A stretch of DNA of 64,000 bases from Acanthochlamys bracteata. Its lineage: Eukaryota > Streptophyta > Magnoliopsida > Pandanales > Velloziaceae. The notes below the pieces were generated by a model that saw only the letters and a program-made list of their open reading frames with translations, made no database searches and was not told the DNA's origin. Position numbers and translations under genes: made by a program. Of the stretch, positions 24,301-36,290 are shown one piece after another (positions within the stretch are counted from its first letter, which is position 1; each line of letters begins with the position of its first letter). Location: contig CM034126.1 of NCBI GenBank assembly GCA_019914995.1, positions 5,275,001 to 5,339,000 on the forward strand, read 5' to 3'.

Positions 24301-26612
24301 TATACTGTTGACATACGATTCTGATTATATGAACCATTTTTCTAGCAAAGTTATTTTTTTTTAATGAGCAACTTTCGCCGTTACTCATTTTAATTGGTGG
24401 TTCTTGACTTAGTTTGGGTTTTGATAGACTTCAGCCAACTCTTCCAACTTGCAAATTGATATTTTCCAACTTGAAACTTTCTTAGCAAAGATTGAAGAAT
24501 GCTAATTAATATATAAGAGATTCAAATTTCAGATGCCCTTGCCCCCATGATTAATTTATGTTTCAAACTCAAATATATAATACTTAAACACCTTTCCTTC
24601 ACCAGTTTAAGGCAAATACAATTACTTTTGCTCTGACAAAACTGGATAACTCTTTAACTATTAGGTCAAATAACAACTAGTTTGCCTTGGTGAGCAAGCC
24701 AACCTTATATTATTAAACTATATAAAAGCTGCTCCCTCTTAATTTCTTCTTAAATTTTATAAAATGGTGTGCTGTTAAGAAGTTTTCAAGCTATTATTAT
24801 CTGGAATATTCAATTAACCTCTTGATTTGGAAGTGATTCTTTCCAAACAAATGGATCCAATTATGTGAAAGCATTGACAAAAGAACTGCAAGGTTTATTT
24901 AACTATATATAAGCAGATTACTTTAAGTGTTGTTTATGTGCAATGATTGACTTCATTCTAATATCTTGTGCTTAAAGCAGAAGACAGCAACATGTTTTCT
25001 TGTCCAAGGAATTTGGTCCTAAATTTCATTAGTGCTGATGAAAAAACAAAGCCAAGGTTGTAGGAACTTCTACTGAAAGATTCATTGAATGAAACACAAG
25101 AAATCTTTAATAGGCCTTCATGTCTAATTTAGAATATAAAACATGTTGCTACCATTAAAACATGAAAAACAATTATAACCTAAAATAAGGTGCATGAACT
25201 AACAATTAATTTGGATTGTTCAGTATCGTAACTTTACAAATATTTTCAGTTCAACGACCACATTAAGAAGTTAACTACACACTTAAAAAGAACCATACCT
25301 AATTAAAGACCTACAACTCATGGACTGAAAATACTTCCAAAGTGCCGAAAGTTAAATTCAATTAGATCAACATACTTCCTGAGAAAATTGATATAAAGAT
25401 GTCCGCAGTTCAGCTAGGAGATTGTTGATACGTTCAGGAATTTATTATTTAATTTTTAAAAAAATGAGCTTAAGTTTTTATCTAAAACATATAAAACAAA
25501 TATATAAAATTTTATTACGTACAAATATTTATATTTTTCAAATAAAAAAATTAAATCCTGTACAAAGCTTGTTAAAAAAATAATAAATTAAAATAAAATT
25601 TTAATAAGTAATGATAATCAGTATCAAGCATGCCCTGCATGTCGTTATTAATAAATGTTATCGACCTAGGAGAAATTGCAAAGGCAGGCTTCAACCTTCG
25701 AAACAATCCATCTTTGCAGGACCTTAATAGTGATGTATACATTTATAATAAACATAATTAAATTTCTAGGAAATAAATTTGGAGCTCCCCATTGAGTTTG
25801 AGCATTATGTTCACTAGTTGTTCGAGCCAATATTTTAATTATTTAAGTAGAACATGTAAAAGACATACCTCTTTCGGTTGGGAGTTAAATTATTCAAAAT
25901 AGGGTATTGTTTTATTTTTGCAGTTCAGTCCTATAGGATTCAAACAACTAACATGAGTTATTCTTTGTTGCCATTTGAAAGATTTGTTCCAGTGAAAATT
26001 ATTTTAGATAAGGTCTAGCTAGCTGTAGAACTTTCTACAGTTAGCATTCGTAGCCATGTGTAGAAATTATTTAAGTATAATTAGAATACTATTGGATGAG
26101 AAAAGTTAATCTAAAAAATAAACCCTAGAAAGGAAATTCATCAATATTTTACTGGTAACATCCATTGTATGTGGATAATAAGCATAGTCTAAAAAATTAT
26201 TTACTTCTCCACTAGCAACATTTGCTTTGCTTACTCCTTTACATCTCTATAGAAGTAAATAACTGAAAATATGGACTTGGAAGGGTATTCAAAAGGTATA
26301 GAAGTATCTCTAGCGACATTTGCTTTGCTTACTCCTTTACATCTTTATAATAAGCATGGTCCAGAAGTTTTTTACGAAATATCTGTTGGGAGAGCTTTTA
26401 AAGTCTAAAGATTTTTTATGTCGAAAGCAACTACACTGCAGTTATATTTATATCAGTACAAAGTTATTGGCTTGCTCTTAAGGAAATGATCATTTTTTGC
26501 CACAGAAATTAATATCAAGTTTTCAGTTGGTATGATGTCGTTATCAAATTGATTATTCTTTTTTTGTGATTTGCGCATTGGCTTTATATTAACTAAATCT
26601 TTTTTTTCTCAG
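21371..26612. other. Long gene-poor region
   Basis: No intact gene was recognised over about 5 kb. It holds a pair of diverged direct repeats (about 21885-22100 and 22290-22505), MITE-like AT-rich stretches near 21600-21730 and 25430-25640, and otherwise unassigned AT-rich DNA. The frame at 22853-23137 has no recognisable family features. Confidence 0.45.
21885..22505 (-). repeat. Diverged direct-repeat pair, possible small LTR element
   Basis: Two segments of about 210 bp, near 21885-22100 and 22290-22505, share blocks such as TTCATTGATGAAGAAAACA, TTTATAAACTTCTTG and a trailing AGTTAAAAT-like stretch. A GC-richer spacer of about 190 bp lies between them. On the minus strand the spacer ends in a purine-containing stretch beside one repeat. 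This layout fits a short LTR element in minus orientation, but neither a primer-binding site nor a target duplication could be confirmed. Confidence 0.4.
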
Positions 26613-26908
26613 GTTCACCGAATTTGGGCAAAAGATGGAGGATCAATAGCCAAGGCACTTAGACCAAAATATAATCGTTTCATTTGTCATGTGTATAGTA
26701 CTCTTGATTTTGTGGTTCCTAAAGTTGAGGTGAGGATTAGCTTTTGACTTTTTTCTTTGGTCTTTATTTCTGAGTTAATTTTTTTTCCAAAATGAAAGCA
26801 AGATTCAGTCTCTTATGTCCTGTTTTGCAGATAAAACATGTCATTGCAGCCACCATAGCTTTCAAGGGACTTGGAGGCATTCTATATTTAACATTATTCT
26901 GGTTCTAG
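26613..26908 (+). pseudogene. HR-like lesion-inducing protein, gene fragment
   Basis: Two adjacent exons of a plant HR-like lesion-inducer (DoxX-like membrane protein) are visible. Exon 26613-26729 encodes VHRIWAKDGGSIAKALRPKY and ends VVPKVE. Exon 26831-26908 encodes IKHVIAATIAFKGLGGI and stops at TAG 26906-26908, where the family continues LFIFGS. Splice sites flank both exons (CAG before 26613, GTGAGG after 26729, GCAG before 26831). The upstream exon, with the membrane-entry N-terminus, and the downstream exons were not found. It is a truncated duplicate; the intron is kept, so it is not a retrocopy. Confidence 0.75.
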
Positions 26909-27643
26909 AATTGTTGCAACTGGTTGTGCAGTTGTAACGTTATGGATATTTGGTTATATAGTTGTTATGTTATGCGATGAATATTTTATTGATATATTTT
27001 CTTTTCTAAATAGATATGTTATGTGAATAAATAAGAATTTTCTTTGAATATAATTGTACTTGGTATTTTGAAAATATATGCAATATGTTTGTCATTATAG
27101 GGTGTACTCTAATTGTGTTTTGGATATTACCTTCTATAACATGCTTCTTAGATCACCTCCTATATTTTAATATTAAACACTTACTATTGCAATGTACAAT
27201 GTATATATATATATATATAGAATGTAAAATGAATAACTATAATAATGCAGTGAACTGTTTAGTTACTCAATACCGATTTGGTATTAAGCACCAACTATTG
27301 CTTAAGGGAAAATAAAATTTTGGGTAAGCTAAGTAAAACGTGTAAAAGTTACCAAGTCAAGGTCTAGAATAACTAATTAATCTAAAAATATAAAAAAATA
27401 TAAAAAGATCTTTCAGTCTTTTTATAAAAATTAGTCTTACTTATTTTTCATTTGCCAAACAAAAATAATTGTTAGTCTTCGTTAATCTTATTGATAAATC
27501 CAAACAGTATGAGAAAAAATATTACTCTTACTCTCATTTTCACCCTAATAATTTTTTCTTATTTAATCTTATTTTTATTTTTTCTTATTTATTATTTTTC
27601 TACCCAAAAGACCCTTATTACTCAACATTGGTCTATTAGCAGC

Positions 27644-27652
27644 TATATATAT
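27644..27652 (+). promoter_or_regulatory. TATA box of the CYP78A gene
   Basis: TATATATAT lies about 83 bp upstream of the start codon at 27735, a normal distance for a plant TATA box with a short leader. Confidence 0.6.
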
Positions 27653-27734
27653 GACACCTAACAAAGAGGGTCATGAAACATTACAACTACCCTTCTAAAT
27701 AAGCAACTAATTAGCTAATTAAGGCTAAATAGTC

Positions 27735-29439
27735 ATGGAGAACAAGGTAGAGAGTTGGTGGGTTCTTCCCCTTACCCTAGCTCCAAACTTGCTTGAAGAA
27801 CCTGTTACTACTACTATCTTCACAACCTTAGGAATACTTGCTCTCCTTACATGGCTGGCTACTTCTATCATCTACTGGATTCACCCTGGTGGTCCAGCAT
27901 GGGGGAAGTATTTCTTGCTCAAAAGAAGAAATCCAACTTCTTGTATACATGGTCCTAGAGGTTTCCTTGTTATTGGCAGCATGGGTCTTCTCTCCGGCTT
28001 GTCACACAGTCGCCTTGCTGCCGCTGCTTCTCAATATTCTGGTTCTAAACGAATCATGGCGTTCTCCGTAGGAGAGACTCGTGCAATTGTCACGTCTCAC
28101 CCGGAAGTTGCAAAAGAGATTTTGAATAGCCCTGTGTTCGCCGATCGTCCGTATAATGAGTCTGCCTACAGTCTCATGTTCCATCGTGCGATTGGTTTCG
28201 CTAGGCATGGTGTTTACTGGCGCACTCTCCGTCGCGTTGCATCTGCACACCTATTCTCTCCTACGTCTATCGGGTCTTTGGCTATTTATCGATCGTGTAT
28301 AGCTGACGAGATGGTGGCCAGGATAAAAGATCGAGGTGGAGATAGTTTTCAAGTTCGACAACTTCTGAAGCCTGCTTCACTTTGCTACATCATGGATTCC
28401 GTTTTTGGAAAGAAGTACTCAGAGGGAATGAACGGAAAGGGAGTGGAACAGTTGCTCGGCATGGTTGAAGAAGGTTATGAGCTCTTGGGAGCGAACAACT
28501 GGAGCGATCATCTCCCGCTGCTTGCAAAACTTGACTTGCAGAGGATAAGGTCCAGGTCTTCTGACCTCGTTCCACGAATTTACAAATTCATCTACCCCAT
28601 CATCAATGAGCGCCGAGCTCAAGTTGGCAAAAGAGAGTTGCCAGATTTTCTCGAAGCACTCCTTTCTTTAGATGGTCCTGAAGCGCTTACAGATGCCGAT
28701 ATTGCCTCCATTCTTTGGGTATATATGCATGCAATAGATCATTTAGAATAAAATTTCTTAGTTTTTGCTTGATGTCTTATGGTCAATGGTTTTTTGTATG
28801 ATGTAGGAAATGGTGTTCAGAGGAACAGATACCATGGCAGTGATGATGGAGTGGGCTTTAGCTCGGGTAGTGCTGCACCAAGAAATTCAATCCAAGGTTC
28901 ATGAAGAGCTCAACAGTGTCGTCGGGTCTTCGACGACAGTGACGGATCACGACATAGAGCGGCTGCCTTACCTACAAGCCTTCTTGAAAGAAGTCCTCCG
29001 ATTGCACCCCCCGGGTCCGCTACTTGCATGGCGTCGCCAATCAAGCGCCGACACGTTCATTGACGGGCGTTTTGTCCCTGCAGGCACTGCAGCGATGGTG
29101 AACATGTGGGCAATTTCTCGTGATCCTGAGGTATGGGAGCAACCATTTGAGTTCCAGCCAGAAAGGTTTATAGCTGATAAAAGCGGCAACTGCGGTGTCG
29201 AGCTCTCCATCTTTGGGAATGATCTGAAACTTGCGCCATTTGGGTCAGGGAAGAGAAGTTGCCCCGGGAAACGCTTGGCATGGTCTACCGTTTGCTTCTG
29301 GATGGCTAAACTCCTGCATGAGTTCCAGTGGCGGTCTGCAGTAGAGAGAAATAAGATTGATTTCTCGGAGTTTATGCGACTGTCTTGCGAGATGGACATT
29401 CCACTGGAGGCTACAGTTTCAAGCCGTTGCAATGGGTAA
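27735..29439 (+). CDS. CYP78A: Cytochrome P450, CYP78A family
   Basis: Plant-specific A-type P450 of the family that includes KLUH (CYP78A5), which regulates organ and seed growth; the substrate is not settled in the literature. Two exons, 27735-28718 and 28807-29439, join in frame to give 538 aa, the usual family length. An N-terminal membrane anchor lies near residues 26-47, followed by a proline-containing HGPRGF hinge. Family hallmarks are present: FRGTDT in the I-helix (332-337), ExxR as E390-R393 within KEVLRLHPPGPL, PERF (446-449) and the haem loop PFGSGKRSCPG with the ligand Cys480. The single intron (donor GTATAT, acceptor GTAG) falls just before EMVFRGTD, the position typical of CYP78A. 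No disabling change was seen. The exact CYP78A member cannot be told by eye. Confidence 0.95.
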
Positions 29440-30829
29440 GAGTTTGCTCTTAGTTTCACACTATGAGCTCCTAAATATTTTAAGGGGAACTTGAGTCATT
29501 TAAAGGAAAATTTCAAAGTGGATTATGGATTTGTTGTGATGATGTTTGGCTCACATGTTACTCACTAAGTGCATGTGAGCATAATAAGTTGAATTGTTGA
29601 AGTTTGGACTTTTCTTTGCCATCTCCATTTCATCATTGTATAGAGAACTTATATGTTTACAATATTTTTAGTCGCTCTTTGTGTAAGACTTTCTTTCGTG
29701 CACGCACTACTGGGCATATTCTATTCGTTGCTAATTGGTTATTGTTCTATGCATTTATATGTAAAAGCATCTTTTGATAACCTTTTGGATATGCTAATAC
29801 TTACTGGTTCGTACATACGCGCTTGTTAAGGTATTACTTTTTTTTGTTGGATAAATCGACACCACGGACCCTTAAGGTGATGTGCAGGAAAAAACATGTG
29901 ACAACTTGACATTGACACTTTATGGTATAAATTTGTGTCACAAGAAAGTGTGACATATTAATTTGGAAGTTTCATCCATCTTTACAGCTACCTGGTTTGG
30001 TTTTGATAACGAACAATGTTTCTGACCCAATCATTCATATTATATTTGCATTTACTTCGAAACAGTGTTTTTATACTTTTCTTATTTTTGGATGTTACTT
30101 ATTGGAGTCGTAACTTATTTAGTTTCATATGTCACATATATTACTAGCTTCGTACTACTCAAAATTCTAATAAGAGAGAGCGAAGAACTTGCACTAGTCG
30201 ATTAAAATATGATTACTGTTGTCTGTTACCCTATCTAAATCAAAGGATAGAGCAGATCTCTCATTCACTGCAAAACAACTCCTACAACATAATATTCTCA
30301 TTATTTTTGTCAAAGATAATTTCGCAATACAGATTACATTTATACAATGTTCGCCTGGAAAGAAACTTAGACATGGAAATGCGCTACAAATTTATGATAT
30401 GGTTTACCAAATTGTCAAGCACCTAATGAGCTTCTCCACCTTCTCCACCTTCCTTTTCCATCAACAATCTTCACAAACCTTCCTCACTCTCTCTTCTTTC
30501 CAACCTCTTCAATTTTACACCAAGTTCCCGGGCATAACACATTTAAGTTATCTGATAAATTTGGGATTGATCGAAATTGACATGAACAATTCTAAGTTAA
30601 ATAAAAATTCAAATTAAATAGATTGGTTTTGAATTGAGTTTATAGATCGAATCATATATTGTTATTTCTAATTTAGAATCCACTGGTCACCACATAACAA
30701 CCAGTAATGTAAATGAGTCCCGATCTGAACATCTGCACTACTATAGTTAAACGGAGTATAGTATATTTGTTGATCAACTTTTTAGATTTCTTTTCGGATA
30801 ACTAGTTACATTTGCTGTGCATAAGGGCT

Positions 30830-31330
30830 TGTTGAATCTCCTGCAATATTAACTCAAGAGGGGAGGGGTGAATTGAGTTAATAAATAAAAATTTTCGTAA
30901 AGCTTAATGATCTTTTAGACAGCAAGCTTACAGCCGGTTGTTAGTAGTCATGTAACCTACAGATAGAGAGAGTTAGAGTATATGGCGATTTATGTAAAAA
31001 AAAGCGTATTCAAAGTATTTACGTGGTTCGGCAAAACCTCTTTGTCTACATCCACGGATTCTCTATCACAAGAACTAAAACTTTACTAAACTTTTAATAA
31101 GCTATATATACACTAAGAGCAAAGTGCTTCACCAAGCACAACTTATTCTTACAGGGTTTCTTCACCAATACAATCCTTCACAATCTACTGGACACCACTG
31201 TCCCTCTTGCTGATATGCTAGCTCTATTACAAAGTTTAAGAACTTTCACCAAACTCCAACCGAGCTTCTTTACCTAGTGCCTCGAGCACTTTGTCACAGA
31301 ACTGTATGAGGTTACAAGAAAAAAATAAAG
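30830..31330. repeat. Dispersed-repeat candidate
   Basis: This segment contains a block reading AGAGGGGAGGGGTGAATT and, further on, TACGTGGTTCGGC with a paired CTACATCCACGG. From memory these phrases recur together in many dicot genomic sequences, probably as a non-autonomous retroelement. Neither terminal repeats nor a target duplication was identified here, so the class is unknown. Confidence 0.35.
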
Positions 31331-32944
31331 ATTAGGTACATGATTTATCTCAAGGTGAATGAATGTTTTCAGGAATTTACAGTTGAGATGATCAAACTAG
31401 TTGCTGAGAATGATTCCTTCAGTGTGATCAACAATAATATTTCAATTTTTACTTGAGTGATTTTAGCGTTATAGAGCAGTTGAGTTTTTTGAGTCTTCGT
31501 TCATTGATCGCCACCCTTTTTTGTTCCCCTGCCTCCCTTCTTATAGACTTTCATTTCTATGCAGGATGATTCTTCCCTTTGAAGAAGATTGTTGTTGGCG
31601 TCCTTTTGCGTTGGTAGATTTTCAAAACAGAGAGGTGCAATTTATTCAGCGGTTAATCAACCACTTCCACGATCAGTTTCGGCTACTCTAGTGCAAGATT
31701 TTCATGGGCATTAAATGCAATGTGGAAGAAAATTTGAATTTATCCGCCAGTGATCCTAAACTTGGTTCAGCTGAATTGTTGTTTCTAATATTAGAGCTGA
31801 GTTGGCTTATCTCAATTTAATGCATTCCAGATTGTCTGCTTTGGATTGGTTTGACTTTGCCAGCTTGACTTGATTAGTCAATCTTAGTTGTACAATCTCT
31901 TTTCTTTCCTTGAACATTGAGATTTTTTTTTTTGTAAAGAGAATAAATTTTTGCTCGTCATAGATTTTGTATCATTTGATTTATTTCAGTGAGATGTGAA
32001 TCCAAAAGATCTTCAAATGAAGAGCTTGAGCAGAAGTTTTGTTATTGAACCCAATTCTCTATTTTTGAGCGTTACAAAAAAGTCCTCGTATGTTTCAGTA
32101 ATTGAATTGTTGGCTGTAGTGTGACTATAGGGTCCTCTGTTCTGTATGCTGCTTGATTAACAGTGGCAGAACAGCTGGCTATGTAATGGCTATTATTGTT
32201 GCCTGCCGTAAGTAAAATAAGCTTGATTTATTTAATCCTGCAAAATTTGATCTTAATTTATTAGTCCACTATAAATCATAATTCTTAATTCTTTATTATT
32301 ATCAAAATCAACTTGAGAGTTCCAACGGGGCTAATTATAATCTATTCAACATGAGAAGGCTTTCTAATGTTTGATGATTTTTCTTGAAGGTACTTTGATA
32401 AGTTATACTTTGGTTCATCATAGTTATGAATTCAAATCTTCCTTGAACGTTTTAAACAAGTTTTTTCAACATTTCTTTTTAATTGGTTTATATCGTTTTT
32501 CTCTTTGTACAAACTAAAATAAAAAATTTAAATAGCTTGAACAAACCAATTACTATCACCAATATTTTATAATTAATAATAATAAAATTACAAACTTCAT
32601 ATTAAGCCATCAGCTGCTAAATTTTTTCTAGAATTTTTTTTTGCAATAGATAAATAAAAGCGACCATTAACTGAATAATATATAAAATTTTATCGAGCTT
32701 GATTGGACACTTGTTTATAGGACTCACTACCACTGCCAGTGGTTCGTTTTTAATTATAAGAAACTCATTTTTTCTCGCCGGATTTTAACTTTGTACTACT
32801 TTTTATGTTTCAATTTATTCCGAATTCACCAAATTTATTTCTAACCCCTTTCTTACCCAATTAAGTTTCATTAAATTCAGTCTCACGAAAAATCACTTCT
32901 ACCAATTAAAACACACTCTAAACTAATACAGAAAAACAACCTTA

Positions 32945-33194
32945 TAGGATATTTAAAAGTGCTTATTGAAAAAAAAAATTCTGTAACGAAAAATATTTTA
33001 AAATTTTTTTTAAAATAAACTCTATTTTTTTACCTAAAAAATAATTAAAATTAATAATTATAAGATCTTACGACGTATAATTTTTTTTATTTTTAACATT
33101 TTAAAAAACATCATATAATATTCTAGAAAATTTATTGAAAAATTGAAATAAAAAGGAAAAAATAAGTAGGAGATAAGCAACCCCAGACATCACC
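32945..33194. mobile_element. Probable MITE flanked by TTA
   Basis: About 250 bp of AT-rich sequence between TTA at 32942-32944 and TTA at 33195-33197. The ends are only loosely inverted (AAAAGTGCTTATT on the left, AATAAG and GATAAGC on the right). It abuts the next element at 33203. Confidence 0.45.
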
Positions 33195-33202
33195 TTAAAA
33201 GA

Positions 33203-33462
33203 GGCTCCGTTTGAGATTGCATTCTAAACGCAGCTTTTTAACTTTTATCTATTTTATATTTTTTAATACATATTTTATAAGTATTTAAAAAATTTATTTA
33301 AAAATTTAAAATATATAGAAAAATTCTACGTAGTGAAATCTTTTTATCGCATATTTTTATTATTTTTTAAAAATAAAAATAATAGAGCTCGTTTTTTAAA
33401 AAATATAAAAATATTTTTCTTTTTAGAAAACCTTCATTTCATAAGTAATTCCAAACGCACCC
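33203..33462. mobile_element. Tourist-like MITE
   Basis: A 260-bp AT-rich element. Its start, GGCTCCGTTTGAGATTGC, is a close inverse of its end, GTAATTCCAAACGCACCC. The interior is similar to the copies at 18240 and 60607. The flanks both read AGA rather than TTA, so the exact borders remain open. Confidence 0.6.
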
Positions 33463-34372
33463 AGAACCAGAACGTGAACATATAATGTTAGGCATTTCCA
33501 CTGTAGAGAATGAACACGAGCTACATATCAGAGACACCTGGGAATTGGTCAGTATGAGGTTGGGACCAGTCAGACGTGATCAAATATGAGCTAAATGCTT
33601 CAGTAAAGATCAATAGGCACTCCTTATAAAACTAACAAACATTAAATAATAGCACTTTTCTCCAAAGATCAAGAGTCACTCCTTTATGTTTTTATCTCAA
33701 TTAGATAAATGCAAATGATAAGATGTTCATAAGAAGAAAGCTTAAATTTGCAAAATGTACAAGGGACCTAGTTTTATACTTCAAACAGGTCAGTAACAAG
33801 ACCAGATTCTTTGTTTGGTAATATCTCAAACCAACAGACGCCACGAACCTGAAATAACATTTAAAGTTAGACAATGGCAATGCCATATCTATCTCCGGGG
33901 GAATAGCATCAACAGTTAAATATTCCAAAAGGAAACTATTGGTATGACAAAACAATGGTAACTAGTGCATTTATGTGCATACAACTTGGAATATACAATC
34001 ATCCAAGTAGTTAACATGTCCGTTCGAAATGCAAATTAAAATTCTACAGCATTCTGTAATGCAGTTTCAGGATCTCGCAGCTAAACACTCTTAAGAGAAT
34101 TCAATACAATCATCTTCAATTTTGACATTCAGCATACAGTTGCATCACAATGACTTTGCCTTCGTAAGTTTGGCAGGTTTTCTCCATTTGATTCCATTCT
34201 ATTAATGCAATAAAAATCCATGAACTAAGTCATTAGAATTATTCTTGACAGAAAACACTTCTGAACACAATAATCAATCCGAGTCTAATTCGCAAGCGCA
34301 AAATACAATTAAGGAAATAGCCTGATCAAGATTGTGAGATGTCAAACAAACAACCTAGCGGCATTGCAACCT

Positions 34373-35458
34373 TCAAGCCTTAGCAGCAGAAGCAGCAGGG
34401 ACTGAAGGTGAGGAGACAAATGCGTCTCCACCTTCAACAACAAACCCTCTTTCCACAGCATAATCAACAAAACTATACAGCGGCAACACTCTGTCCCCAT
34501 ACTTATCCTCAAAACCTTCAAGTTGCTTCACTGCAGTTGCCCGGAGCTCCTCGACAACCTCCATTGTCCTTTTCATCCCGAGAACCTTAACAACACTAGC
34601 ATTGCTCCGCATTTTCCCTTCCCGCCCGTTATTACCCACCCCAACTGCCTCCTCCATTAAAATGTCATCCACAATATGGTAAAGCACACTCACAGCACGC
34701 CCATACCTCCTCAGCTTTTTCTCTTCTTCCTCCCCTGCACCTCCAAGCATAGCACCACAAGCCGCGCAACACTCACCCAACTCACCAAACTTCTTATCAA
34801 CTACAAGAAGCACTTGATCCTTATTAGCAGTAGCACCTTCAATGTCAAGGTATTGCCCAGCTGCCATGCCAGTTGAGCCAACAGAGCGAGCAATTTCAGC
34901 AAGAACGCGAAGGAGTGTTTCAGCAGGAACAGGTGGAGTGCGGGAGGTAACATGAGAGTAACACAGAGGGAACAAAGCATCACCTGCGAGCACAGCCATG
35001 TCGACCCCAAATAGAGCGTGAGTTGAGGGCCGACCACGGCGAGTTGTTGCCGCATCAAAGCAAGGAAGATCGTCATGAACAAGCGAAGCGGCATGAACCA
35101 TCTCTAGCGCCGAAGCAGCAGGGAGAGCGATAGATCGGTGGACACCAAACAGCTCGCACGCGGCAATGCACATAATCGGTGGGGCCCGCTTAGCCCCGCC
35201 GGCGAGCACGGAGTGTCGCATAGCGAGGAAGATTTTCTCCGGGTAGCGAACGGAGAGAGCGGAATCGAGCTCCGAGTCGATCAAGGGGATCAGAGAAGTC
35301 CAGTAATTTCGGAGATTGAAATTCGCGGCGGCAGCCGGAGAAGTTGAGGAGGAGCACTTTGGGAACGATGAAATTTTTCGGTTGTGGTGACGGTGTAGGG
35401 GTATTCCGGGAAGAATTGGAAGACGAGAAGTGTGAAATACAGCGGGAGAGAGAGCCAT
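34373..35458 (-). CDS. GGR: Geranylgeranyl diphosphate synthase small subunit (GGR / SSU-II type)
   Basis: Single-exon gene of 361 aa in the trans-prenyltransferase fold. It matches the non-catalytic type-II small subunit of plastid heteromeric GGPP synthase, which binds the catalytic GGPPS and tunes the output of C10/C20 diphosphates for chlorophyll, carotenoid and terpenoid synthesis. An N-terminal Ser/Arg-rich stretch of about 45 residues looks like a plastid transit peptide. The family blocks MRHSVLAGGAKRAPP, ALEMVHAASLVHDDLPC and GSTGMAAGQYLDIEG are all present. The first Asp-rich motif is kept (D129, D130, D135). The second is degraded to DDILMEE instead of DDxxD. Both CxxxC motifs that mark small subunits are there (C97-C101 and C230-C234). 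The start chosen is the only ATG that precedes the transit-like region. It is longer than Arabidopsis GGR (about 326 aa), partly from a Gly/Asn/Glu insertion after the second motif. Confidence 0.93.
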   Translation of the reverse strand: MALSPAVFHTSRLPILPGIPLHRHHNRKISSFPKCSSSTSPAAAANFNLRNYWTSLIPLIDSELDSALSVRYPEKIFLAMRHSVLAGGAKRAPPIMCIAACELFGVHRSIALPAASALEMVHAASLVHDDLPCFDAATTRRGRPSTHALFGVDMAVLAGDALFPLCYSHVTSRTPPVPAETLLRVLAEIARSVGSTGMAAGQYLDIEGATANKDQVLLVVDKKFGELGECCAACGAMLGGAGEEEEKKLRRYGRAVSVLYHIVDDILMEEAVGVGNNGREGKMRSNASVVKVLGMKRTMEVVEELRATAVKQLEGFEDKYGDRVLPLYSFVDYAVERGFVVEGGDAFVSSPSVPAASAAKA

Positions 35459-35650
35459 TGAGATTTCTGGTCTCTCGTTCTAGCTAGCTCCTGTGATGAG
35501 TCGGTATTGTTTCCATGAAAGGAGGGATGTGAACAGTGGAGATTTGATTGGGAATGAGTTACTTCAGGAAACAAATTCTTGGATAAGGTTTATTTCTGTG
35601 GTTAAACATGATTAAAGTGGGTCGCTTTCTAAAAGGCTTTCCTACATTTA

Positions 35651-35857
35651 GTGCGTTTACCTTACGTTAAATTTGAATTTTGAGAAATAAATTTAAACAT
35701 ATTAATTAAAAAATATTAAATAAAAAATATATTTTATATCATTTTATAATAATATAATTTTTTAAAAATGTTTTTAAAAAAATTATTTAAATTATTTATT
35801 TATTTTATATTAAAAGTAAGTTTGAAAAAGTAAAATTTATTATGCAGGAAACAGGCT
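35651..35857. mobile_element. Tourist-like MITE (TTA duplication)
   Basis: A 207-bp AT-rich element starting GTGCGTTTACCTTACG. The right end is roughly its inverse (TATGCAGGAAACAGGCT). TTA occurs on both sides (35648-35650 and 35858-35860). It lies about 190 bp upstream of the GGR start codon, so it may be within the promoter of that gene. Confidence 0.6.
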
Positions 35858-36076
35858 TTAGTTGGGACGGTTTAATCCAAATGTAGTTTCTAATTTTCTT
35901 CTTCGTTTACAGCGAATTATATACTTGATGGCACACCGTTTAGCATATGATCTTTACAGTTTTAATTTATATTTATAACAGTGCCATCTATTTAAATTAA
36001 AACTATATACTATCTTATTAATCTAAATAAAATACTAACTAAATTACTGAATTAGATTGTAAATATTGTTGAGTTA

Positions 36077-36290
36077 GAGCGTGTTTATTCTGACTTAAAT
36101 TTATTTTTTTAAAAATTAGTTTATAAATTAAAATTAAAATTAAAATTATTTAATAAAAATAAATTTATATTATAAATAAATTTTAAAAAATAAAATTTTG
36201 ATAGACAAAATTTCGTTGAAATTTTTTATTTATTTTGTATTACAAGTGAATTTGAAAAAAAGGTAAATTTAATAAATCGGTAAAAAATCA
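36077..36290. mobile_element. Probable Tourist-like MITE (TTA duplication)
   Basis: A 214-bp AT-rich element between TTA at 36074-36076 and TTA at 36291-36293. It starts GAGCGTGTTTATTC, close to the inverse of the right end of the copy at 48183-48414. The right end is more degraded. Confidence 0.5.

Larger units (their letters stand above)
29440..34372. other. Gene-poor region between P450 and GGPPS small subunit
   Basis: No gene was recognised over about 4.9 kb. It contains the P450 3' region, a dispersed repeat candidate at about 30830-31330 and two back-to-back MITE-like elements at about 32945-33462. The open frame at 30219-30617 shows no family signature. Confidence 0.45.

Noticed and set aside
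28968..29459. 163-codon antisense frame within CYP78A exon 2
   Set aside because: Shadow frame opposite the conserved haem-binding exon.
30219..30617. 132-codon open frame downstream of the P450
   Set aside because: No start context, domain or splice evidence; composition is like the surrounding AT-rich DNA.
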